Translations under genes and position numbers: made by a program | DNA from: Diabrotica undecimpunctata | Lineage: Eukaryota; Arthropoda; Insecta; Coleoptera; Chrysomelidae | NCBI RefSeq assembly: GCF_040954645.1 | Contig: NC_092813.1 | Span: forward strand, 19,784,235-19,848,234 | Length of the DNA: 64,000 bases | Direction of reading: 5' to 3' | Shown: positions 11,161 to 22,829 of the stretch, in pieces | Layout of the letters: every line of letters starts with the position of its first letter | Numbering within the stretch: position 1 is the first letter of the stretch | The notes under the pieces: generated by a model | Seen by the model: only the letters and a program-made list of their open reading frames with translations | Told to the model about the DNA's origin: nothing | Database searches by the model: none

Positions 11161-11493
11161 TTATTGATTGCGAAATAAAACGGTCTTAGTAAGAACGCTT
11201 CTTATGCGCACGGTGCTAGCATCTAAAGTAGTCCTCGTTTCATGATGAATTCCAATTTTAAAATATTTCTCAAGAACCAATTTTAAAAGTTGCATAGAGT
11301 GACTATCGATTGAATCTTCATCATACATATGGTCACCAAAATGCTCATAAATTGATTTTGGGACATGTATGGTTTTATTAATCAAAATATTTATAAGGTT
11401 TTTAACTCTTACAACTTTAAGGTTGTAGATATTTATAGTTTTATTAAAATATCTGAAATATTTTTCAGCTTCCTTACAAGTTTTAATAACCAA
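11161..11493 (-). CDS. Orphan 110-codon ORF, possible transposase C-terminus
   Basis: Open frame of 110 codons ending in RSVLTKTVLFRNQ. It is lysine- and isoleucine-rich, with the block YDEDSIDSHSMQLLKLVLEK in its middle. Such a basic end closing on LFxNQ resembles the last segment of some THAP/P-element-like transposase relatives, but this rests on memory of motif style and not on a search. No upstream exon, inverted repeat or partner frame is evident. It could equally be a chance ORF in AT-rich DNA. Confidence 0.3.
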   Translation of the reverse strand: MVIKTCKEAEKYFRYFNKTINIYNLKVVRVKNLINILINKTIHVPKSIYEHFGDHMYDEDSIDSHSMQLLKLVLEKYFKIGIHHETRTTLDASTVRIRSVLTKTVLFRNQ

Positions 11494-12391
11494 AAATGAT
11501 GCTTTTTAAAGGTTTTTATACTGTTTTCTCTGTTGAAGTTTGGAGTAAGTTTCATCATTAATCAATATTATTTGGACACCTACATAGAAAAATAAATGAG
11601 TTTTATTCATTTCACTAATTTATTCGAATTCATGAGAAATATTAAATTAAAAAGCTACTAAACAGATCTTTTTAATCAGATGATGTCTATTTACAATTTA
11701 AAAATGTCTATACTAATTTCATGAACTAATATCTTGTTCAATACATTAATGAATATGAATAAACCCAATGGTACGCCTATGAAAGACATATTTTAAAATG
11801 TAAACAAACAGGCTTTCTCTGTTCCTCATCTTAATAATGTAAACAAACAGTACTTACAAATTAAATAAGACATTGGGATGTAAATATTTCATTTTTTTTG
11901 CAAATGCAATACAATAGCACCATTATTATAATATGTTTATTTCACTATATACAAATATCACTTAAAATACAGCCACAATATTGAAAAACAACTTTTCCTT
12001 ATCTTGGGTAAAAAGTAAACAAACATGGACATGACATGGAACAGCATTTGAAGTTTGACGTAGAGCCATAAGACAGAGAAATGTAAACACCGTTGCCGTT
12101 AATAAATAGTTTTCAGTGCTTCTACATATAAAATAATTGGTTGATATCTGTTTTATACGCTATTATTAAATAATATGCACACTATGTGCACACTTGATGT
12201 TTTAATTACAATTAAATATATTAATATAAGTAATAAATTATTATTTTGGTTTGATAGTACCTGTAGAGTATAAAATAAATATAGTAATATTTTCAGCGAT
12301 ACGTGAATAAGATATTTTAATAAAAAAACGTGACAACATTTGAAGGTGCCGAGAATGTAACCTAGTCAAATAATTTTGGCTTCACATTTTT
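11494..12391. other. Unassigned AT-rich stretch with repeated GTAAACA
   Basis: No coding frame recognised. GTAAACA occurs at 11,800, 11,839, 12,015 and 12,083, three of them inside the longer string GTAAACAAACA. Confidence 0.4.
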
Positions 12392-12528
12392 ATGTAAATA
12401 ACTGAGTCCATCTCTGTTTATACGTCCATGATCAAGACTATTCAAGTAAAATGTCAGGATTCGTTGAAGCTAGTGCTAAGTGTAAAATACATGGACGTAT
12501 AAATAAAGAAGGACCGGGCTATTTACAT
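12392..12528. mobile_element. Short MITE with about 39-bp inverted arms
   Basis: Left arm 12,392-12,430 starts ATGTAAATAACTGAGTCC and ends TTTATACGTCCATG. Right arm 12,490-12,528 is its imperfect reverse complement (CATGGACGTATAAA ... ATTTACAT). The centre is about 60 bp with no coding capacity. CTTCACAT lies on both sides (12,380-12,387 and 12,529-12,536), a possible 8-bp target duplication that would fit hAT-type elements, although four T residues separate it from the left arm. Confidence 0.6.
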
Positions 12529-12964
12529 CTTCACATGAAGTCATGAGATCGTCACAGTCATAGACACAAATCCCTAATTTGACGTTGTCAAATTATTTTT
12601 TTCTTCCGTCAATCTTCGAAATAATTTTCGATTTTTAGTATAATTTATTTTTAATTTATAAATAAAAATGTATTATCTAGTTAGTATAAACTATTTTTAG
12701 ATACACTCATTTCGCAACCAAGGAATTAAAAGAAAAATATTAATTTTTTAATTTATTAAAAGAAAATATATTCTGATAATCTTAAATTTTTGTAAAACTT
12801 GACATCATTGGTGATATAAACCAATGCTAGCGATTTGAGTAAAAGGAACATGGCATTGTATTGTTTACCTTTGAGTTGATAATTTCCTTATTTGTGACAT
12901 TTTAGTGAATTTGTTAATATATTTTAAATTTTAATTCAAGAATAGTTAATAGTTAAGTGTAATA

Positions 12965-13725
12965 ATGGTGCGTAACTGTTTTGTATGCAGGAAAACTGCA
13001 TATTTACATCCAGAACTGTCATGTCATTCGTAAGCATTATAAACATTGGAATTACCTCCATGGGCGTAGTACAGGAATGTAATATTACTTAATTCTTGAC
13101 ATGAATTGGAATTTAATTTTGTTAAATAAAGTAAATTTTGTAGTATTATAAATACATTTATTTATTTTGTCTAATCTACACTATAATTGCCATAAATATA
13201 ATAATTTCAATGAAATATCATATGCAGGTTTCCAGTAAAGAATCAACAGATGCTGGATATGTGGTTGTCTATGTTGACGAATTTAATATGGAGACAGACT
13301 TGGGCTTTAATGTAAAATCTAATTCTCCTAAACTGTTAAAAAGAAGGTTTGGCTTAATTTTGTATGAGATTATTATAATCTTAGACCAATTTTAATATTT
13401 TTCTTTAATGTACATAAATTGAATATTCTAGATGTTTAAATGCCAATAAAGAAAACAAGGAAAATATAGATATAGAAAACGCATCTTCGAGCACCATTAC
13501 AGCATCAGAAACTGAAACTGTAGAGTTGTTACTTGGTGATATGTTCCACGTAATATTTGTAAAAAGTGAGTTTAACGTTTAATTTATAAAAACAAGGATT
13601 ATAACTATGAAAACCTAAGTATATGTTTTAGAAATAAAACCGTTGAAGACATGTCTAGCAGCGATTTTTCAACACCTGAAAAGGCCAAGAAACATTTTAG
13701 AGTGTTAAAAAATACTTATTAGAAT
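12965..13725 (+). pseudogene. THAP-domain-like gene remnant, four putative exons
   Basis: Exon 1 (12,965-13,029) starts ATG and encodes MVRNCFVCRKTAYLHPELSC, then a GTAAGC donor. Joining in phase to an acceptor at 13,228 (after ATGCAG) gives HSFP...MWLSML, fitting the THAP pattern: an early CxxC, then FP and a WL block. Exon 2 can end at 13,311 (GTAAAA donor). Exon 3 (13,432-13,565) is acidic and low-complexity (ANKENKENIDIENASSS) with a GTGAGT donor. Exon 4 (from 13,632) contains DFSTPEKAKKHFRVL, a segment style seen after the domain in THAP proteins, but it is one base out of phase. The second zinc pair (CxxH) is not visible, and a CR1-like LINE cuts the gene at about 13,725. Probably a dead gene or a relic of a THAP transposon. 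Confidence 0.45.
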
Positions 13726-14755
13726 TCGAGGTATTTCTTTGAATTGGTTCCAATCTTGCTTGAGAAATAGAAAATAAATAGTTAGAGCAAATGATACTGA
13801 CTCTAGTTACAAAAGCATTGTATGTGGAGTACTGGGTCCTCTGCTTTTCCTTATCTTTATAAATGACATCACTAACTTAAAAATCGATGGAAATTTTTTT
13901 TCCTTTGGTTGATGATACCAGTATTACCTCGAGCAACTCTAATATTGTAACTCTTCATGCAATTATAACTTTCGATCAACTTAAAATAAAAACCTGGTCC
14001 GACTCTAATTTACTCTCTTTTAACGTGAGTAAGACAGTACCATTATCCTATAAAGGAGCTCTTTAACCCTTGCTTTTCAAAAACAGCCCGATCAGTATCG
14101 TTGATTCTGTAAAATTTCAAATATTTTTACAGACAGCAACCTTAAATGGTTCCTTTATATCGATTTGTTAAGTAAGAAACTAGTCTCAGCCTTCTATGCA
14201 ATAAGATCTGTTTCGAAGGAAATCAATTTAGCATCTTCCAAAATAACATATTTTTCTTTGTTAGATATGGCCTTCCTTTTTGCGGTTCAAGTACAGCTGC
14301 CCGATCTAATGTTTTTAAATTACAAAATAGAGCAATACGGTATCTTTTTGGTCTTAGAAGAATAACACATTGTAGAAGCTACTGCAAAAATCACGGGATT
14401 TTAACTCTTCCCTCTTTGTATATTCTAGAAATTGTTTTTTTACTTGGTAAACCCCATATGTTTTTCCAACAAGACTACTCCACCAGAAATTCAACCTGTG
14501 ATGTGTATTTATTGATCCCGTCCACTGAGTCAGTAAAGAAATCTATATTATATTCGCAAAAAAATTATATAATTATCCCCCTTTGTAACTTAAATCTACA
14601 ACTTCTTTCCTTAAGTTCCGTAAACTGACAAAAGGCTATCTATCTGAAAGTCCATATTATTCAGTGGAAGAGTTTCTTAACAAGAAACTAAGAAATCAAG
14701 AAAATAAGAAATACTTCAGTATGTTTAGGTACAAGCAACTAAAGTATTTCTAGAT
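13726..14755 (+). pseudogene. CR1/Jockey-like LINE RT remnant
   Basis: Plus-strand pieces in order: RGISLNWFQSCL, CGVLGPLLFLIFINDIT-like residues (about 13,820-13,880), the active-site remnant VDDTSITSSNSN (about 13,910-13,945), NLKWSLYIDLLSKKL (about 14,140-14,180), FKLQNRAIRYLFGL (about 14,315-14,355) and the C-terminal tail TLPSLYILEIVFLL (about 14,403-14,445), then SVEEFL. There are several frame changes and stops. The catalytic YADD has become VDD. Confidence 0.72.
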
Positions 14756-14758
14756 ATT

Positions 14759-14761
<3 letters not shown>

Positions 14762-14844
<83 letters not shown>
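14762..14844. repeat. (TA)n microsatellite
   Basis: About 80 bp of TA repeats with one TG interruption. It directly abuts the left end of the mariner-type element. Confidence 0.95.
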
Positions 14845-15559
14845 CAGGGTGGTCCTTAAGTAATTGTACAAAAAGAAACAGTAGATTCTACACTTTGAAA
14901 TATTACGATTTAAGCCAAATTGCTTTAATAAAATATTGATATTAAGAAAGATACAGGGTGTTAAAGTGCAAAATTAAAATTTTATTTTTCACTATAACTT
15001 TCATGTTTGTAAACATTTATGTATAAAAATTTACAATTGAGTACTTTTAAATATGAGAAATTATAATTTGATGCACACTTTGATGTAACTGATAGAGGGC
15101 GCCACTTATGCCACATATGTGCTATAAATTTGCACTTAACTTTTTTGCTCTTTAAGTTACCTGTATTTGGGATAAAAAATATTAAATATGCATTATTTTA
15201 ACAAAAAAAAGGTATACTTGTTAATAACTTCAAAACTCAACAGTTTTCGGGATAATCGCATTTTAAAAATCAGCTGCATAATTCTGATCTAAGGCAATTA
15301 CTCCAGGCAACGAAGAAAAAATAGACCAAAATATTAATACTTATGAATTATGGTATAAAATACCTTTAACTAAAGTTAATAGTTAACAAAATATTAAATA
15401 AAATAAATATATTAGCAGGATAATTAATAATAGGAATTGACAAAATAACAGAATAATAGGATTTTACATCAAACATTTTACGTTTTATGTTAAATTAAAG
15501 TCATAATCAAAACATTTTGTTTACAAACCAAATTAAGAAATAGTTAAACTAAATAACAT

Positions 15560-16640
15560 AACTTTTTGTCAAAGTAAGTGTTCGATATGTCCACCATTTT
15601 CTTTAATTCATTTGTCAGTATATTCCATAAAAGATCGTCTCCTATTAAATAGCATCATTGGTTCTAAAGAAACTCCTGCAGTATTTATTTCTTCCCATAG
15701 TTGGTTGCGACTGTTTATGGGATTCTTATAGACATGTTGTTTTAATGCGCCCCATACACCAAAATCAATCGGATTAAATTCTGGGCTTCGTGGTGGCTAT
15801 AATGTATAATTGATGAATATATTATTTTGGATACATATCCAAATCTTATGCTATATTATGGAACTACATCTTATTCATCGCAGAAGTTAAATAATGCATT
15901 AAACTGTGATGTATCACGTTCATTGGTTACTTATATGCACACGAAATAACCTATCGATGACATTATTTATTTATATGATTACGTTACAGCTTACAAGTAA
16001 CTATAATTACATCTCGAACAAATGGACTATTATGATTTACTAACGAACTAATATTATGCTAAACTAAATTGCCTGTGTGTTTACTATATGTATAACAATA
16101 TCGGTTATTAGGATAACGATGATGTTTTTGTAAAAATGCTTTCAGGTTAGATTTGTAGCAAAATATTATGAAACAGGACACATATGTGTTATTCAATACC
16201 TGTGCTCTAGTTTCTATCTGTCCTAATAAAAATGGGTAAAAAATTTACGTAATGAACAATAAGTATTCTTTTCAGATTTTTTATAAATTAAATAATTATA
16301 TCAATATCTCACCACATTGCCAAGGAATATGACTACTACTACCAATCCAACTTTCAGAAAAGTTGTATTTAAGTATGTTCAACTGCCTTCTCTCTAGAAT
16401 GTGGTGATGTACCATCTTGCATAAATCGCATATTTTGGGTTTTTAACATTTCACAATAGAGAAAAAGTAATACAACGCCATTATAAAAACTTAAGAAGCG
16501 ATAGCAAAGGGAAATTGTAAACATGATGACGGCCAACGTCTGAATACGGACACGGCACCTAAAGAAGAAGATGAAATATCTTTTTTCCAATAAGACATTT
16601 AGCGCCCATTACAAAGCATTTTGTGATGTTACATTATCAT
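15560..16640 (-). pseudogene. Mariner-type (DUF4817-like) transposase remnant
   Basis: Minus strand. About 16,450-16,380 gives MRFMQDGTSPHSREK, the segment around the second catalytic aspartate; about 16,350-16,319 gives the IGSSSH-type residues; then after an interruption 15,800-15,570 gives SPEFNPIDFGVWGALKQHVY and the C-terminal HIEHLL. The frame is broken, the amino-terminal helix-turn-helix region is missing, and 15,798-16,318 is unrelated inserted sequence. The better-kept copy at 56,695-57,722 supports the family assignment. Confidence 0.72.
15798..16318. other. Insertion inside the mariner transposase
   Basis: Comparison with the copy at about 56,830 shows that GGTGGC and CAAGG are contiguous there but separated by about 520 bp here. 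The insert is AT-rich, noncoding and without recognisable terminal repeats; no target duplication is evident. Confidence 0.6.
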
Positions 16641-17168
16641 CTTTGAGTTGTTCTAATAAGAATAAACTATGAATTATGCTTATCTACAGGTATTCAGTGC
16701 TTTACCGCAAAAATATCAAACTAAGAATTATTGTGGAGCTGACTTATAAAATGCATTTATCTCGAAAACGGTTGAATTTTCAGGTTCCTAACAAGTATAC
16801 CTTTTCTTTCTAAAAATAATGTACCTTTAATATTTTTCAACACAAGTAGAGCTAACTTAAAAAGCAAAAAAAGTTAAGCGCAAATTTATGCCACATATGT
16901 GGCATATGTGGCGCCTTCTATTAGTTACATTAAAGTAAGTATAAAATTATAATTTATCCTACTCAAAAACATTCAACTGTAAATTTTTGTCCATAAATAT
17001 TTACAAACGTAAAAGTTATACCGAAAAATAAAATTTTAAATTTCCACTTTAACACCCTGTATCTTTCTTAATATCAATATTTTATTAAAGCAAGTTGGCT
17101 TAAATCGTAATATTTTAAAATGCAAAATCTACGGTTTCTATTTGTACAATTACTTAAGAACCACCCTG

Positions 17169-18320
<1,152 letters not shown>

Positions 18321-18353
18321 GTACCCGTTGTTGCAAAAAGCAACAACGGGTAC
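18321..18353. repeat. Perfect 14-bp hairpin
   Basis: GTACCCGTTGTTGC (18,321-18,334), loop AAAAA, then its exact reverse complement (18,340-18,353). It sits immediately at the 5' edge of a truncated LINE fragment. Confidence 0.9.
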
Positions 18354-18995
18354 GAAAGATATCAGGTATCAGGGGTGGTATTTGTCAATCTAAATGCCGC
18401 CTACGACACATTAAATTAGAGGACATTTCTCCAAAAACTGTATGACAAACTGTAAACATCGTTTTATCCGCGTATATCTACAGAACAGAAGATTTTTCGT
18501 ATCATTCGATGGTAATATGGAGAACGCAGACAAACGGTCTCGCTTGGGGTAGCGTAATGGCACCTACACTGTATTACATTTACACAAATGATCAACAGAT
18601 ACCAGTAGATACTAGGATTTTCATGTAGACCATACATTGCACAACCAAAAACTTTTGTTGCTGGAGTGGAGAAAAATCTAATAGATGCCTTAAATATAAT
18701 AAAAATAAACTACGATTTAATTTTAAGCCAAACCCCGAAAATCTTAGGAACGCTCCTTCAATTTTCCCAACACAGGCGCTTTCACAAAACTGAACATCCA
18801 ATAGTGTGATGAAATCCTTGAACTCTGAATTTCCTATAAATACCTTGTAGATAGTTTATATCGCACGTCGTCAATCACAGAATCTTGTTTAAAACTAAAA
18901 GGCAAACTAAGGACCAGAAATAGTATGCTCCGCAAGCTTGTCAGCTAAAAATGGGGCGCATATCCTTTCACCCTTAAAACGTAAATGCTTTCACT
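18354..18995 (+). pseudogene. Jockey-like LINE RT fragment, copy 1
   Basis: The plus frame begins GVVFVNLNAAYDTLN (about 18,372-18,416), the first RT catalytic block, then a match to GSVMAPTLY-type sequence near 18,550, and AQPKTFVAGVEKNL (about 18,640-18,680). The YADD block lies in a mutated stretch near 18,620. Frames shift several times. It aligns with 23,080-23,700, so two copies of one LINE family are present. Confidence 0.75.
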
Positions 18996-19720
18996 TTTCT
19001 TCTTGCTTAACTGTCTTTTTCCTTTTATTCCGATATACTCTGTACGAGTACTAGAAACCAATTCGTTAAGGATTTTTGCTTAGTTGAGGAGATATGTTGT
19101 GGAATGCAATTTTTAGATTCCCCATGTCTCTAATAACAGTTTTATCAACGTCTGTTTTTCCTTGCAATTCTTAGAAGGCACAGATTAAAGCAAAATACTG
19201 AATTTGGTTTCAAAAATTAGTTTACGTTTTTTAACCAAGTTTGACATCTTGGCGTCTATGCATGTGTCCGATCTACCTTAAGCGATTTATTTTCCTAAAC
19301 AATATATTTATAAGAGCTTTCTTTATTTAGTATGTGTTCTTATTCTACACGGATTTGTAGCAATATGATAATGAGGTTAAAAAAGTTTTCTTATTATTTT
19401 TCTTTCAAACAAATATTCTGAGTTCTTCCTTATTTGTTTTAGTCATTGTCCATGATTCGCATTCATGTATTAAAATAGGTCTTAAGTGAATTATGCTCTG
19501 TATTGAATTGCTTTCTTCTGTTGATTCGCTTGTATTTGGTTTTTATTTTGTTGATTTTAAGTAAAACATTTTTCGTGCTCTCTTCACTTTGTTGAAGATG
19601 TCGTTTGCGGAGAGAGTTTCTTATAAGATCAATATCATTAGCAGATGCTAGGACTGCTTTGTACCTTGAGCCATTAATGAATTGCATTTTAAATAGACGT
19701 TATTTCTATTTTAGTAAGCT
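18996..19720 (-). pseudogene. RTE-like LINE RT remnant
   Basis: Minus frames give ASANDIDLIRNSL (about 19,650-19,610; degenerate form of AYADDIDLI), then LRPILIHECESWTMTKTN (about 19,490-19,430), and INRLR.IGHMHRR-type residues near 19,290-19,240. Both catalytic-site residues and the frame are degraded. Confidence 0.6.
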
Positions 19721-19834
19721 GTTCATTAAATTTTTGAATATTTGAATCGAGAATCTGTATTTTATTCAACTGTTTTATAACACAGAGTTTCTTGGCGCCT
19801 ATCTTCATCTCTGTTTTTTTTTGTTTAGCGTATC

Positions 19835-20470
19835 ATTATTTTTCTTCCTATGCCGTCCCCATTAACGAAGGTTGGCGACCACATTTCTAAAAGTATCCCT
19901 GTCTTTTGCAACGTGGAATAATTCGTCTACAGTCATCTTTGTCCAGTCACGAATATTTCGCAGCAATGACTTCCTCTTTCTACCTATTCCCTTTTTGCCA
20001 TCGACTCTACCCTGGATGATGGTCTGCAGAAGACTTTATATTCCTTAGTATGTGTTTCAGGTATGCAGTCCTGCGTACTTTTATTGTTCTCAACAATTTT
20101 TTGTCTCGACCCATCCTTCTCAGCACTTCCTCATTGGTGACCCTGGCAGTCCATGGAATTCTCAACATTCTCCGGTATATCTAAAATTCAAAGGCTTGAA
20201 GCTTCCTAACTATTTGCGCTTTTACCGTCCATATTTCTACTCCGTACAATAGTTGAGACCAGACGTAACATTTAACAAACCTCCGTCTCAGCGCAGTATT
20301 AAGATTTTTGTCACAGAACAATTGCTTGAATTTTAAGAACGCTGCCCTTGCCATTTCTATTCGTACCCTGATTTCTTAGTCTCAATCTAATTCTTTGTTG
20401 ATGTAAGCTCCCAGATATTTATATTTTTACTCTTGCATCATTATTAAAAAAATTTTGCTGAATGTCGATC
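19835..20470 (-). pseudogene. LINE RT C-terminal remnant
   Basis: Minus strand, read from high to low coordinate: IEMARAAFLKFKQLF (about 20,370-20,325), RRRFVKCYVWSQLLYGVEIW (about 20,295-20,230), RRMLRIPWTARVTNEEVLRR (about 20,180-20,120) and the basic end GKKGIGRKRKSLLRN (about 20,005-19,960). This is the thumb and C-terminal region of an insect endonuclease-RT LINE. At least one stop breaks the frame. The upstream RT palm is missing. Confidence 0.75.
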
Positions 20471-20879
20471 TAGGGAATCCGGTGGTATGTACATGATGTT
20501 TCCATAATCAACGTTCGAAAATTTGTCTTACTGTAAAGTCATGAGGATTTTACTAGGAAATATAGTGCTGTTTAATAATAATAAAGTTCAAGCAACAATT
20601 CCTATATGCACTAACTTGGTACTGATATCTCTGCTCCCCGATACCAGGTAGCAGTCCCGAAAACATTATAACTGCTACACTCATGCTTCCAATTATCCAA
20701 CGATTAGCCAGTCCAGGACTATACGCCTTATTATGGTACTGATATTGCTGCTGTCCCTCATAAGTAAATATAATATGCAAGAAAGGTTTTGGCAATTTAA
20801 TAGGATTTTGTATGTTAGAATATTATTTCTCCGAGAAAGTGAAAAATATCTATTTGCTATCCGGATTTAATTCATAGGT

Positions 20880-21570
20880 TAAATATTAGAATGCTACAAA
20901 ATAATGCTATTAGCAGCAAAAAACGGTCTGATAGTAAGTAATGAGAAAACTAAATAAATTTCTTTAACATACAAGAGAGAGGACGTAGAGTAGGGCATAA
21001 CGTAACAATAAACCCATATAATTTTGAAAGATTGCAGCGTTTTAGGTATCGTAGATAACGCTGTCACAATATGAAATAAAATGGAATATTCAGGTAGCTA
21101 ACTGATGTAAATATAACCCACATAACACTTTTAAACCCAGAAGTCTAATACAAATCCCTAAAATCAGGATACATAAAACAGTATTAAACCAGTGCTATTG
21201 ACTTAAATGTGACGAGAACGCTGACAAAACAATGTAAGTAAAACTTAGGTATTAATTAGATCAGGATTACTAGAAAAGCCATCAGAATTATTTTCCAACT
21301 TACAAAGGTCCGAATACTAACCAATACCGAACCGGAACTAATGCCAAGGTCTAACAGATATATAAAGATAGCAACGTCATACAAGAGACTAAATCTCAAC
21401 GCCAAAGTTACGCTGGCTACATCCAAAGGCTTTCTAATAACTGCATTGCCAAGTTAAACTGGGAGAATGCCCCGAGAGAAAAAATGCCCTTAGGACGTCC
21501 ACGAATCAACAGGGGAGGTAACATATGGTCAGATTTAGGAATAATGGAACTACCTACCGACCCATCATAT
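20880..21570 (+). pseudogene. RTE-like LINE RT C-terminal remnant
   Basis: Plus strand: NGLIVSNEKTKYI (about 20,920-20,960), PYNFERLQRFRYR (about 21,015-21,055) and, after more frame changes, YAGYIQRLSNNCIAKLNWEN followed by PLGRPRIN (about 21,411-21,512). These correspond to the post-YADD segment and the basic C-terminus of the same broad family as 3,642-4,682. Heavily decayed. Confidence 0.65.
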
Positions 21571-22829
21571 TTATTAACACATGCCTGTACAACCAACTGC
21601 TATCCAACCTACAATCAATACTTATCTGTTGGGAACTATCAAATCCATTACATGTAGTCAAACGAAGTAGGCTTAAAAAAAGTTATCTTAGGAAAGGCAC
21701 TAAAGAAATATTGATACATATTTTTAAAACATTATTTACGTGGCTAAGTTTTCAATAGAAATGAGGAGACAAAAAACAGAAAAGCCAATAGAACCTTGTT
21801 GCGTTCTGACTATACTATGACGATAACCTTTACAATATAAACAATACTTGAGGCAACTGTTTGTCTCAATTTTGTCATTCAGAATAATTATGTCTGTATT
21901 TTTTAATTTGCTAATTTCCATAGATTCTAATTTCCATAGAATCCAAATATATCTTAAGGCCTTTATTTTAAATATACGTTTTTAGTAATGAAAATACGTA
22001 GATAGAACCTGGAATATACATTTACCCTTTAATCTCTGGGATAAATCCATCTCCTAAACAATGGCGCCGATATATTTAGTTAAAATTCTGTGCACTTATT
22101 TTAACCGTTTATGTCCTTATCATTCATATATGAGTTGTGACCGATATTACAAACTCATTTACTTTTCACAAAGAGACTCCATATTAACTATACTTATTAC
22201 TATACAAATCTGATTCGAAATATCGTCAAAAAGTAACAGTGTGTAAAATTATTTTTAATGAAAAGTTAATTAGCCATTTCTTATGGGGTTCAAAAGAAAA
22301 GCCTTTACGAAAATTTGAGTACAAATAAGACCACCGTAATCAGTTGTACCCTGGGTAACGAATAATTAATTAATCGGCTAATCAGAATCACCCGGTCAAT
22401 ATGATTTTTGTCAATTCGGTCCTTTTTAGGACCAACTATTCTAATTATGTCTATAAATATTAAGGACATATCTACAGATAAAGACACTCTACTTTACTTA
22501 AGCTTATCAGACATATGCGCTTAACACTAATGTGACGTATTTCTACTGCAGGAAGCAAATAGAGGGCTAAACCTAGGGTATTTGGTATTAAGCTGATCGC
22601 TGAAAATATCGAAATAAACATAATAAATGCCGGCAAAGAAAAACATAAAATGAGAGAGGAAAAACAAGTCAGCTGAGGAAACCTTTCAACGATGTTGAGT
22701 TTGGATCCACTATCCACGTATATTATGAACAATACTACGGCTCCTGACTGAGGATCTAAGCACAAAACTAATTCTAAATTTGGACAAAAATAATACAACA
22801 ATGGCTAATATACAAAGTGTGTAGACAAG
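21571..22829. other. Unassigned stretch
   Basis: No recognisable coding block, repeat or element end. Open frames up to about 109 codons occur here, but none shows a family motif. Confidence 0.45.

Larger units (their letters stand above)
14845..17168 (-). mobile_element. Mariner-type DNA transposon, copy 1, long inverted ends
   Basis: Starts CAGGGTGGTCCTTAAG at 14,845 and ends with the reverse complement (one mismatch) at 17,168. The inverted similarity is not just terminal: several hundred bases on each side match, for example 14,990-15,130 against 16,880-17,050. Both ends are followed by TA, fitting TA target duplication, inside a (TA)n tract. The transposase inside (minus strand) is largely deleted. 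A second copy lies at 54,095-59,248. Confidence 0.85.

Noticed and set aside
22305..22801. Minus-strand ORFs of 60 and 109 codons as genes
   Set aside because: No motif, no supporting context, and length within chance for AT-rich DNA.
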